Below are positions 34,735-42,934 of a stretch of 64,000 nucleotides of DNA, one piece after another. Each line of letters starts with the position of its first letter. Position 1 is the stretch's first letter. The translations under genes and the position numbers were made by a program. The notes under the pieces were generated by a model. It worked only from the letters and a program-made list of their open reading frames with translations. It did not search any database and had not been told where the DNA came from. This DNA comes from CALMFG01 sp963674805 (GTDB lineage Bacteria; Bacillota; Clostridia; Christensenellales; CALMFG01), in contig CAXXNY010000026.1 in the NCBI GenBank assembly GCA_963674805.2, forward strand, positions 124,001-188,000, given 5' to 3'.

Positions 34735-35828
34735 ACCGCTCCGGTGAGATAAAAGGATCCGCACACCACCAGTACAGCCTTGTCTTCCGCGCTTTTAATC
34801 CGTGCATAGTCAAAGCTCTTTTCAAGTGCTCCGCCAGAACCGACCAGATAATGCGGCCGCTTAAAATAGTGGCTGATGTCTTTGGGTGAATAGAATTTTT
34901 CATCATTAAAATCCACTAAAAATACCCGGAAACCAAACTGATTCATGGTTTTTGCGATATTTTTAATATCTTTTGTTTTCTGCAGCACGAACATCAGGTT
35001 AATCCGGCGTCCTGGAAAGTTCCGTCTCAACGTTGCCTTTAATACTTTCATCGCCTGCGCGTTATGCGCCACATCCATAACCAAGTCATTGCTGACAATA
35101 TGCGTTCTACCTTTAATCGGCCGGGATAATCCCTGACGGATAAAAGGCGTGGTAATCCCTTCGCTGGACGCAACCATCAATGCGGTCGCGGCGTTCAACG
35201 CCTGTATCCGCGACGGGCTTGCCAGCTGAATGTTCTTAACCGTATGCCCTTTGTAGTCCAAATCAAATACAACGCCGCCCTTTTCGTGACGGATATGCTT
35301 AATCTGACGCTTAGACAGCATCGTCAGCTGATTTCTCAGCATAAATGCTTTATGTTTTATGATACGCGCTGCCTGCGGTTTTTGCGGCTGAGAGAAAGTG
35401 ACGCCGTTTTTCCGGATGATGCCCGCTTTTTGTGCGGCGATTTCCGACAATGATTTTCCGAGGATATCCATATGGTCCTTATCAATTGACGTAATAATCG
35501 AAATTTCGGCATCAAACATCATGGTGATGTCCTTCTTGCCGCCGATTCCTGTCTCAATAATCATATAATCCAAATCTGATTGTTCGAATATCTCTTTTGC
35601 CAGCTTAGCGGTGTTGATAAAATAGCCGCCTTCAAACAAATTCTTTTCATATTCGTCCGGGTAGTCAATCGGCTGTCCGTTGATTTGAATCCGTTCCTGC
35701 CATCTCAGCAAATGCGGCGAAGTAAACAGCCCTACGCGTTTACCCGCCGCAAGTAAAATATTGTTTAAATAATGCGCCGTAGACCCTTTTCCGTTGGTTC
35801 CGGCTATATGTATGATTTTTGCGCCCAC
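34710..35828 (-). CDS. folC: Folylpolyglutamate synthase / dihydrofolate synthase-like protein, short form
   Basis: Mur-ligase-like ATPase with the P-loop GTNGKGS at residues 10-16, FTSPHLLRWQERI, ETGIGG, SIDKDHMDILG, QKAGII and VAHNAQAM. It is 372 residues; usual FolC is about 420-440 and starts with roughly 40 residues that are missing here. The start is GTG 35828 with SD AAAGGAAA inside the valS end, so the short form is intended rather than a sequencing break. Some family residues differ (GGKKDITM for GGRLDATN, DVAHN for DGAHN). Last gene of the valine T-box operon. Confidence 0.8.
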   Translation of the reverse strand: MGAKIIHIAGTNGKGSTAHYLNNILLAAGKRVGLFTSPHLLRWQERIQINGQPIDYPDEYEKNLFEGGYFINTAKLAKEIFEQSDLDYMIIETGIGGKKDITMMFDAEISIITSIDKDHMDILGKSLSEIAAQKAGIIRKNGVTFSQPQKPQAARIIKHKAFMLRNQLTMLSKRQIKHIRHEKGGVVFDLDYKGHTVKNIQLASPSRIQALNAATALMVASSEGITTPFIRQGLSRPIKGRTHIVSNDLVMDVAHNAQAMKVLKATLRRNFPGRRINLMFVLQKTKDIKNIAKTMNQFGFRVFLVDFNDEKFYSPKDISHYFKRPHYLVGSGGALEKSFDYARIKSAEDKAVLVVCGSFYLTGAVYGLISSV

Positions 35829-35829
35829 T

Positions 35830-38466
35830 TTATCTTTCCTTTAACGCAATTAACCGTTCATCAACTTTTTCGAACAGCGCCTGATATTTTTCGAGCTTTT
35901 TGCGTTCTTCGTCTACAACATGTGCCGGCGCCTTATCTGTAAAGCCCTTGTTGCTTAACTTTCCGGATGAACGTTTGATTTCGCCCTCAAGCTGGCTCTT
36001 TTCTTTTTCCAAGCGTTCAATTTCTTTTTCGATATCCATCAAATCCTCAAGCGGCATCAGGCATTCCGCAATATCCGCCACAACCGATACTGCATCCTTC
36101 GGCGCTTCGTTTGCGTCATTAATAAATGCGATTTCAGACGCATAACCGAGTTTCATCAGATACGCTTCGCACGCTTCCAGCTGCCTGCGTTTTCCGCTGT
36201 CCGCCACGAGCATCAGCTTAGCCTTTTTAGACGGCACAACGTTCATCTCGGCACGGATGTTCCGGATCTGGCGGATTAAGCCCATGACGGATTCCATGGT
36301 CTCGTATTCGGCTTTATAAACATGCTGGTCGGCCGTCGGCCACGCACTGGTCATGATGGTTTCATCACTATTCGGCAGCGCCGTATAAATTTCTTCCGTA
36401 ATAAACGGCATCAGCGGGTGCAGCAGCTTTAATGTATCTGTTAATACTTTTAATAATACCCCGTTTGCCACCGCTTTGTCAGCGTCGTCTACTCCGTACA
36501 GGCGCGGCTTTGCCATCTCAATATACCAGTCGCAAAACTCACTCCAAAGGAAGTCGTAGATATTACCGGCGGCAAGTCCAAACTCATATTTTTCAAAGTT
36601 ATCCGTGATTTTTTTAATCAGCTCATTCAGCTTGGTTAAAATCCATTTGTCCGATATATCCAGCTGTTTTAATTCCTGATCAATCGCGTTTCCCTCAAGG
36701 TTCATCATCACAAATCTGGACGCGTTCCAGATTTTATTCGCAAAGTTCCGGCATGATTCTACCTTTTCCCAGAAAAAGCGCATATCGCTTCCCGGGCTGT
36801 TTCCGGTCGCGAGGCTGAACCGTAGCGCATCTGCGCCGTATTTATCAATCACTTCCAGCGGATCGATGCCGTTGTTTAGGGATTTGCTCATCTTTCTGCC
36901 CTGTCCGTCACGGACAATACCATGAATCGACACGTTTTTAAACGGCACATCGCCCATCACTTCAATGCCGAAGAAAATCATGCGTGCAACCCAGAAAAAG
37001 ATAATGTCATATCCCGTGACCAGTACGTCCGTCGGGTAAAAATAATCCAGCTCTTCGGTTTTATCCGGCCAGCCCAAAGTAGAAAACGGCCACAGCCCGG
37101 AACTGAACCAGGTATCCAGCACGTCCTCTTCCTGTTTAAATGTCGTTCCGCCGCACTTGGGGCATTTGTCCGGCATTTCACGGGCAACAATAATCTCTCC
37201 GCACGCATCACAGTAGTACGCCGGAATACGGTGTCCCCACCACAGCTGTCGGGAAATACACCAGTCACGTATGTTTTCCATCCAGTTAAAGTAGGTTTTA
37301 TCAAACCGTTGGGGCACAAACTTGATCTTTCCGGTTTTTACCGCTTCGATTGCCGGCTCGGCCAAAGCTTTCATGCTCAAAAACCACTGTTTGGACACCA
37401 TCGGCTCAACCACAGTATTACAACGGTAACAATGTCCGACGCTGTGTGAATAATCATCAATTTTCACCAGCAACCCTAAGTCTTCAAAATCTTTTACAAT
37501 ATTTTTACGCGCTTCATAGCGGTCCTGTCCCTGGTATTTGCCCCCGTTTTCGTTAATCTTCCCGTCGTCGGTCAATATGCGAATCACCGGCAGGTTGTGC
37601 CGTTCGCCAATCTCAAAGTCATTCGGGTCATGCCCGGGCGTGATTTTAACCGCACCGGTACCAAATTCCGTATCCACATAGTCATCCGCCACCACCGGAA
37701 TCTCCCGGTCCATCATCGGCATAATAACAGTCTTACCGATCAAGTCTTTATACCGGTCATCATCCGGATTAACCGCGACCGCGGTATCGCCGAGTACGGT
37801 TTCCGGCCGTGTGGTTGCCACCACAATGCCTTCCCCGCCGTCAGTAGCCGGATAACGGAAATACCATAAATGCGAATCCTTATCTTCATGTTCCACTTCG
37901 GCATCGGAAAGTGCGGTCTCACAATCCGGACACCAGTTGATTATCCGGTCACCCTGATAGATTAAGCCCTTTTCATACAGTTTAATAAACACCTCAATAA
38001 CCGCACGCGAACACCCTTCGTCCATGGTGAACCGTTCGCGCGACCAGTCGCACGATGATCCGAGCTCTTTCAGCTGGGTGACAATCCGGCCGCCGTAATG
38101 TGCGCGCCATTCCCAAGCGCGTTCCAGGAACTTTTCCCGTCCCAGTTCTTCTTTGCTCGTCCCTTCTTTAGCCAGCATATCCACGATTTTGACTTCGGTC
38201 GCGATGCTCGCATGGTCGGTACCGGGCTGCCATAAAACCGCATAACCCTGCATCCGCTTAAAGCGGGTTAATGCGTCCTGCATCATATTATCCAGCGCAT
38301 GGCCCATATGCAGCTGCCCTGTTATATTGGGCGGCGGCATCACAATTGAAAACGGCTTCTTAGTCTTATCAGGAATACCCCTGAAATATCCGCTTTCCAT
38401 CCAGTGTTCATATAACCGTTTTTCCACTGATTTTGGGTCATAAACTGTCGAAATCTCTTTTGCCAT
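35830..38466 (-). CDS. valS: Valyl-tRNA synthetase
   Basis: Class I synthetase, 878 residues. HIGH motif in PPPNITGQLHMGHA, KMSKS in GRKMSKSLNNG, the editing domain with ATTRPETVLGDTAVAV, an inserted zinc-knuckle-like CDACGE...CPKCGG, and a C-terminal coiled coil (IEKEIERLEKEKSQLEGEI). SD GGAGG before ATG 38466. It is the second gene behind a T-box leader whose specifier reads GUC, and valS-folC order is typical of Firmicutes. Confidence 0.98.
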   Translation of the reverse strand: MAKEISTVYDPKSVEKRLYEHWMESGYFRGIPDKTKKPFSIVMPPPNITGQLHMGHALDNMMQDALTRFKRMQGYAVLWQPGTDHASIATEVKIVDMLAKEGTSKEELGREKFLERAWEWRAHYGGRIVTQLKELGSSCDWSRERFTMDEGCSRAVIEVFIKLYEKGLIYQGDRIINWCPDCETALSDAEVEHEDKDSHLWYFRYPATDGGEGIVVATTRPETVLGDTAVAVNPDDDRYKDLIGKTVIMPMMDREIPVVADDYVDTEFGTGAVKITPGHDPNDFEIGERHNLPVIRILTDDGKINENGGKYQGQDRYEARKNIVKDFEDLGLLVKIDDYSHSVGHCYRCNTVVEPMVSKQWFLSMKALAEPAIEAVKTGKIKFVPQRFDKTYFNWMENIRDWCISRQLWWGHRIPAYYCDACGEIIVAREMPDKCPKCGGTTFKQEEDVLDTWFSSGLWPFSTLGWPDKTEELDYFYPTDVLVTGYDIIFFWVARMIFFGIEVMGDVPFKNVSIHGIVRDGQGRKMSKSLNNGIDPLEVIDKYGADALRFSLATGNSPGSDMRFFWEKVESCRNFANKIWNASRFVMMNLEGNAIDQELKQLDISDKWILTKLNELIKKITDNFEKYEFGLAAGNIYDFLWSEFCDWYIEMAKPRLYGVDDADKAVANGVLLKVLTDTLKLLHPLMPFITEEIYTALPNSDETIMTSAWPTADQHVYKAEYETMESVMGLIRQIRNIRAEMNVVPSKKAKLMLVADSGKRRQLEACEAYLMKLGYASEIAFINDANEAPKDAVSVVADIAECLMPLEDLMDIEKEIERLEKEKSQLEGEIKRSSGKLSNKGFTDKAPAHVVDEERKKLEKYQALFEKVDERLIALKER

Positions 38467-38496
38467 TTGTTCCTCCGTATTTTTCGATATGTATCA

Positions 38497-38736
38497 CTAA
38501 AATTGCGTAATCATTACAGCTGCGGCTACCGCTAACGCCAACGCGGCCGATTTTATCCATAGCGACAGCGACTGCGCCGCTTCTTTATCTTTTTTAAACC
38601 AACGCGCGATACCGGGCGAAAACAACGTTATTAAAAGCAATCCGGCCATCAGCACTGCCAAAGCTATATCGGCTTTGGTAATGTTTTTTAAAAACCCGTA
38701 TTTAAAATCATTCCCTATCGCATTAAACCATTGCAT
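38497..38736 (-). CDS. Small two-pass membrane protein between the valine T-box and valS
   Basis: 79 residues with two hydrophobic segments (about 24-41 ADIALAVLMAGLLLITLF and 59-77) joined by a basic loop (ARWFKKDKEAAQ). I recognise no family. It has a good SD (AGAGGGATG) and its ATG at 38736 comes just after the T-box terminator, so it is the first gene made when uncharged tRNA-Val accumulates. valS starts 30 bases later. Transport or a membrane role in valine starvation is conjecture. Confidence 0.65.
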   Translation of the reverse strand: MQWFNAIGNDFKYGFLKNITKADIALAVLMAGLLLITLFSPGIARWFKKDKEAAQSLSLWIKSAALALAVAAAVMITQF

Positions 38737-38749
38737 ATTTCATCCCTCT

Positions 38750-39003
38750 AAAAAACAAAAGCCCCATCCGTAAAAGGATGAAGACGTCTCCATGGTACCA
38801 CCTTAATTCACCGGCTGAGCCGGCCTCATTATCTCACCTTCCGATAACGCCGGAAGCCGCGTCCGGCACTCGTGCACCGGCTGCTCTTTTAAGCGACCTG
38901 CATACCCTTATCAGCATAAAGCCCTTTCAGCCAGCGGAGCTTTTCTCTTTCGTGCTGAGAAAAAAGTATACTCTTCTTAAAATCAAACGCATTCTTTTTA
39001 TTC
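38750..39003 (-). promoter_or_regulatory. T-box riboswitch (tRNA-Val sensing)
   Basis: Leader of about 250 bases. The T-box sequence TGGTACCATGG is at 38790-38800; the usual form is TGGnACCGCGG. The terminator CATCC-TTTTAC-GGATG followed by TTTTGTTTTTT lies at about 38748-38780. In the 3' side of stem I, AGGTCGC places a candidate specifier GUC (Val) at 38895-38897, agreeing with valS downstream. Uncharged tRNA-Val should favour the antiterminator and permit transcription of the 79-aa gene, valS and folC. Confidence 0.9.
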
Positions 39004-39009
39004 ACAAAG

Positions 39010-39038
39010 ATTATAGACAGATTAACCGGATAAGTCAA
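39010..39038 (-). promoter_or_regulatory. Promoter of the valS T-box operon
   Basis: TTGACT (39033-39038), 17 bases, TATAAT (39010-39015). The -35 overlaps the last codons of pgsA. Confidence 0.88.
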
Positions 39039-39604
39039 TCCTTTTCGGCTTGTTCTTCGCTGTCCTGTTTCCCTTTTAAGTAGGTTTTATAGAGGTATAA
39101 ATAGCCGTATTGAAAGAATGAAAATACCGTCAGCGCAATCGCTGCGTACATCAGATACAAATATGCTTCCCGATAAAATTGATGTAAAAAAGCAAATCCG
39201 ATCGACAGATGTGTCAACAGTGCGGCAAGCTTCCCGATAATATTGGCATGGACCACAATCTCTTTGTTGAGCAGGAAAACACCGCCCGCAATCATCAGCA
39301 GCTCTTTAATGACAATCACCAATACCACAAACAGCGGATACATACCCATAACCGTGAAGGTAATCACCATTGCGATAATCATCATCTTATCCGCAAGCGG
39401 ATCAAGCAGTTTGCCCGCATCGGTAATCATGTCAAACCGACGTGCGATGATGCCGTCCAGCACATCGGTCGCACATGCGGCGATATAAACAATTACGCCG
39501 GCGGTCATGCGTTCCCTAACGGCCAAGGTCACCGCAAACGGCACAAGCAGGATGCGGATAATGGTTAAAATATTCGGAATGTTCAGTGTTAACTTCTTTG
39601 ACAT
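39035..39604 (-). CDS. pgsA: CDP-diacylglycerol--glycerol-3-phosphate 3-phosphatidyltransferase
   Basis: Makes phosphatidylglycerol phosphate in the membrane. The CDP-alcohol phosphotransferase motif is seen as DVLDGIIARRFDMITDAGKLLDPLADK (D..DG..AR...G...D...D), with several membrane segments. About 189 residues. I prefer ATG 39604 (MSKKLTLNIPNILTIIR), as relatives begin there; the ATG at 39625 adds seven residues and neither has a clear SD. Preceded by a promoter and followed by the valS promoter. Confidence 0.92.
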   Translation of the reverse strand: MSKKLTLNIPNILTIIRILLVPFAVTLAVRERMTAGVIVYIAACATDVLDGIIARRFDMITDAGKLLDPLADKMMIIAMVITFTVMGMYPLFVVLVIVIKELLMIAGGVFLLNKEIVVHANIIGKLAALLTHLSIGFAFLHQFYREAYLYLMYAAIALTVFSFFQYGYLYLYKTYLKGKQDSEEQAEKD

Positions 39605-39645
39605 TGTTTTTGATGTCCATATCATAAAAAAATAAATGCCTTTTT

Positions 39646-39673
39646 ATTATATCTGGTTTTGCAGGGTTTTCAA
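39646..39673 (-). promoter_or_regulatory. pgsA promoter
   Basis: TTGAAA (39668-39673), 16 bases, TATAAT (39646-39651) on the minus strand. Confidence 0.7.
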
Positions 39674-39766
39674 TAAAATATATCCGTAAATTACGAATAT
39701 TTTACTTTTTGCACTGCCTGAAGCGTTTAAATTATCAAATTAGACATACAATTATAAGAGCCAAAA

Positions 39767-39775
39767 TGATATAAT
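39767..39775 (+). promoter_or_regulatory. Extended -10 promoter of the alcohol dehydrogenase gene
   Basis: TGATATAAT ends 24 bases before ATG 39800; no convincing -35. Confidence 0.6.
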
Positions 39776-39799
39776 CTAAAAAAACTTGAGGAGCAAAAC

Positions 39800-40963
39800 A
39801 TGATTAATTTCGAATACAGCCAGCCTACGAATGTCGTTTTTGGAAAAAATACTGAATTAAATGTCGGACAATATATTAAGCCATACGGAAAGAATATCAT
39901 GATTGTTTACGGATCAGAGCGCGTCCGGGACAATGGCCTTTTGGATACCATTGAAACATCCCTAAAAGAAAATAATATTGCGTTTATGCATCTCAGCGGA
40001 ATCAAGCCAAACCCGGTGCTTTCTAAAGTAAAAGAAGGCATCAAACTCTGTAAGGAAAACAACATTGATTTTATTTTAGCCGTCGGCGGCGGCAGCGTAA
40101 TCGACACTGTGAAGGCGATTGCTGTCGGCACGAAGTATCCCGGCGATGTCTGGGATATTTATATTGAAAAAGCCCATTATGACCAGGCGCTTCCGCTCGG
40201 TACCGTACTGACCATTCCGGCGGCAGGCTCGGAATGTAACGGCGGCACAGTCATCACGAATGATGAACTCGGATTAAAACGCGGTATCGGCATTCAGTGT
40301 ACGACGCCAAAATTTGCAATCATGAATCCGGAGCTCACTTATTCCCTGCCGCGTTACCAGACCGCGTGCGGCTGTGTGGATATTATCATGCATACGTTAG
40401 AGCGTTACTTTACGCCGGTTCAAAACGTTATGCTGACCGACCGGCTTTGTGAGGGTTTGATTAAAACCGTCATGTTTCAGGCATTTGAAGTTCTTGAAAA
40501 TACCAATGACTATGATGCCCGTGCCGAAATCATGTGGGCCGGAACGCTGGCGCATAATAATTTGCTCAGCACAGGGCGTATCGGGGACTGGGCGACACAT
40601 GATATCAGCCATGAGCTCAGCGGACGCTATGACTTAACACACGGTGCGGCACTGGCGATTATCTTCCCGGCTTGGGCTAAGTATGTTTATGAAACGGATA
40701 TCGACCGGTTTGTGATGTTTGCGGAAAACATCATGAGCGTGGATTCCACGGTCCTGTCAAAAGAAGAAACCGTGATGAAAGGGATTGATGAAATTCATGA
40801 TTTCTTCACTTCGCTGGGTCTGCCGGGTACGCTGACTGATGCGGGTATTGACGATACGTATTTCGATGATATGGCCGAAAAGGCTGTATTGCTTGGGGAC
40901 TTAGGCCACATCAGGAAGCTGAACAAAGAAGATATCATAAATATCTACCGGCTTGCGCTTTAA
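39800..40963 (+). CDS. Iron-containing alcohol dehydrogenase (butanol dehydrogenase-like)
   Basis: 387 residues, group III dehydrogenase with an N-terminal NAD(P) domain (AVGGGSVIDTVKAIA) and a helical metal domain whose ligands fit D193-type VDIIMHTLERYF, DISHELSGRYDLTHGAALAI. It resembles NADPH-dependent butanol/aldehyde reductases (YqhD/Bdh type), which remove excess reducing power in fermenters. True substrate unknown. SD TTGAGGAG before the ATG. Single gene with its own extended -10 promoter; the ABC-F gene follows 31 bases later. Confidence 0.9.
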   Translation: MINFEYSQPTNVVFGKNTELNVGQYIKPYGKNIMIVYGSERVRDNGLLDTIETSLKENNIAFMHLSGIKPNPVLSKVKEGIKLCKENNIDFILAVGGGSVIDTVKAIAVGTKYPGDVWDIYIEKAHYDQALPLGTVLTIPAAGSECNGGTVITNDELGLKRGIGIQCTTPKFAIMNPELTYSLPRYQTACGCVDIIMHTLERYFTPVQNVMLTDRLCEGLIKTVMFQAFEVLENTNDYDARAEIMWAGTLAHNNLLSTGRIGDWATHDISHELSGRYDLTHGAALAIIFPAWAKYVYETDIDRFVMFAENIMSVDSTVLSKEETVMKGIDEIHDFFTSLGLPGTLTDAGIDDTYFDDMAEKAVLLGDLGHIRKLNKEDIINIYRLAL

Positions 40964-40994
40964 CTTGAAATTGAAATAATAGACTGATAATCAA

Positions 40995-42911
40995 ATGAAA
41001 CTTTTATCTGTATCTAATTTAAGCAAATCCTTTGAGACGCCGCTTTTCAGCGGCGTCACCTTTGCGGTGGACTCTTCTGACCGCATCGGGCTAGTCGGCC
41101 CGAACGGCGCTGGAAAAACCACTTTATTTAAAATCATGCTGAGCGAGACCCCGGCGTCGTCCGGGGATACTTTTGTGGGTAAATACGTCAAAATCGGCTA
41201 TATGGCACAACATCTTGATATTGACGCGGAAAACTCGGTCTATTCTGAGACTCTCAGTGTATTTGCCCATCTGGATGAAATTTCGGGCGAATTGGTTCGT
41301 TTGAACCATGATATCGACCATCAGGCCGGTGACCTGGATGCACTCGTTAAACGCCAGTCTGCGCTGTCTGAGCGGTTTGAAGCTGGAGGCGGTTTAACTT
41401 TCGAAAGCCGTACGCGTGCCATGCTGCTCGGCCTGGGTTTTTCAGAATCCGACTTGGATAAAAAAACCGCCATGCTGAGCGGCGGTGAAAAGACCAAGGT
41501 ATCGCTCGCAAAGATGCTTTTGTCGGACGCCGATTTACTGCTGTTGGACGAGCCTACCAACCATCTGGACATTCCGTCCGTCGAATGGCTGGAAAACTTC
41601 CTTATCGGCTGCTCAAAAGCGTTTATCGTGATCTCCCATGACCGGCGGTTTTTGGACAATGTTACCAACCGTACATTTGACCTTGATCACGGCAGGCTGA
41701 ATATCTATACCGGCGGCTACAGCGAGCATCTGAAGCAAAAAGCCTTAGACGAGGCCCAGATTGAACGCAATAACCGGAATATCCAGCGCGAAATCGACCG
41801 CATCAATGCTATTATCGAACAGCAGAAACGGTGGAACCGTCAGCGCAATATCAAAACAGCGAAAAACAAACAACACGAGGTGGATCGGCTGAAACTGCGT
41901 CTCACCGAAGCAGAACAAAAAAACCGCAGTCTGTTTATTCGGTTCAATACCGATGAAACCGGCGGCAGAGACGTGGTGATGACCGAAGGGGTTTCCAAGT
42001 CTTTCGGCAGTCAGGCTTTGTTTAAAGATATCGGCTTTTTAATCAGGCGCGGTGAACGCGTGTTTTTACTCGGCGCAAACGGCAGCGGAAAGACGACACT
42101 GTTTAAGATTCTGGAGGGAAAAATCAGGCCGGACAGCGGCGAGGTCAAACGCGGTATCCATGTGGATCCGGCGTACTTTGACCAGACTCAGCAGAATTTG
42201 ATAGAATCCAAAACCATATTCGAAATGGCGCACGACAGTTATCCGGATATGTCTGAAACCGAGGTCAGAACCATGCTCGGCGCATTCCTGTTTATCGGCG
42301 AAGACGTCTTTAAACGTGTTTCAGATTTAAGCGGCGGCGAACGGTCACGTCTTTCTTTGATGCTGTTAATGCTGTCCAGGGCTAACTTTTTATTATTGGA
42401 CGAACCCACCAACCATCTTGATATTATTTCAAAAGAATCGCTGCAGCACGCACTCAGCGAATATCCGGGCACGTTGTTCATTATCTCTCATGACCGCTAT
42501 CTGATTAATGAAATGGCCGACCGGATTTTATATCTCGATCAGCAGTCGGTCACCGAATACATCGGCAACTACGATGACTTTCTGCTTAAGCGCCAGGAAG
42601 AATCGCAAACGGACGTAAGCAGACCTGAACAGGCATCTGTAAATGATTATCAGCTGAAAAAACAGCGGCAGTCCCGGATCAACCGATTAGCAGGAAAGAT
42701 TACCCGTCTGGAAGATGAAATTCTGAGCGAGGAAAAAGCCATCGGAGCGCTGGAACAGCAGATGGCTTCGCCCGAAGTCACTGCGGATTACACCAAAGCA
42801 GCCGAATTGGCTGAACGGACGGAAACACTTAAGTCCCAATTAGATGAAAAATACGAAACACTGCATAGGCTGGAAGTTGATTTGGCAGATATAAAAAAAG
42901 AGGATGGCTGA
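40995..42911 (+). CDS. ABC-F family ATPase
   Basis: 638 residues, two ATPase domains in tandem without membrane segments: Walker A GPNGAGKTT and GANGSGKTT, signatures LSGGEKTK and LSGGERSR, and DEPTNHLD twice. The linker (about 230-300) is long and basic; the C-terminus is a coiled coil (ITRLEDEILSEEKAIGALEQQ), as in Uup/YdiF members. ABC-F proteins act on the ribosome; some give antibiotic resistance, but nothing here shows that. The SD is poor. It ends in a bidirectional terminator facing smc. Confidence 0.92.
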   Translation: MKLLSVSNLSKSFETPLFSGVTFAVDSSDRIGLVGPNGAGKTTLFKIMLSETPASSGDTFVGKYVKIGYMAQHLDIDAENSVYSETLSVFAHLDEISGELVRLNHDIDHQAGDLDALVKRQSALSERFEAGGGLTFESRTRAMLLGLGFSESDLDKKTAMLSGGEKTKVSLAKMLLSDADLLLLDEPTNHLDIPSVEWLENFLIGCSKAFIVISHDRRFLDNVTNRTFDLDHGRLNIYTGGYSEHLKQKALDEAQIERNNRNIQREIDRINAIIEQQKRWNRQRNIKTAKNKQHEVDRLKLRLTEAEQKNRSLFIRFNTDETGGRDVVMTEGVSKSFGSQALFKDIGFLIRRGERVFLLGANGSGKTTLFKILEGKIRPDSGEVKRGIHVDPAYFDQTQQNLIESKTIFEMAHDSYPDMSETEVRTMLGAFLFIGEDVFKRVSDLSGGERSRLSLMLLMLSRANFLLLDEPTNHLDIISKESLQHALSEYPGTLFIISHDRYLINEMADRILYLDQQSVTEYIGNYDDFLLKRQEESQTDVSRPEQASVNDYQLKKQRQSRINRLAGKITRLEDEILSEEKAIGALEQQMASPEVTADYTKAAELAERTETLKSQLDEKYETLHRLEVDLADIKKEDG

Positions 42912-42925
42912 CCATCCTTTTCTTA
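42894..42925. terminator. Bidirectional terminator between ABC-F and smc genes
   Basis: GGATGG/CCATCC stem with a CTGA loop, T run on the plus strand and CTTTTTTT on the minus strand. The ABC-F stop codon lies within the stem. Confidence 0.85.
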
Positions 42926-42934
42926 TATATTTGA

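Noticed and set aside
34710..35828. folC as a frameshifted or truncated pseudogene
   Set aside because: The frame is intact and starts at a GTG with a good SD; no upstream frame with the missing part was seen.
40995..42911. ABC-F gene as an antibiotic resistance determinant
   Set aside because: The coiled-coil C-terminus and core context fit housekeeping ABC-F proteins; no resistance-type features or mobile DNA.
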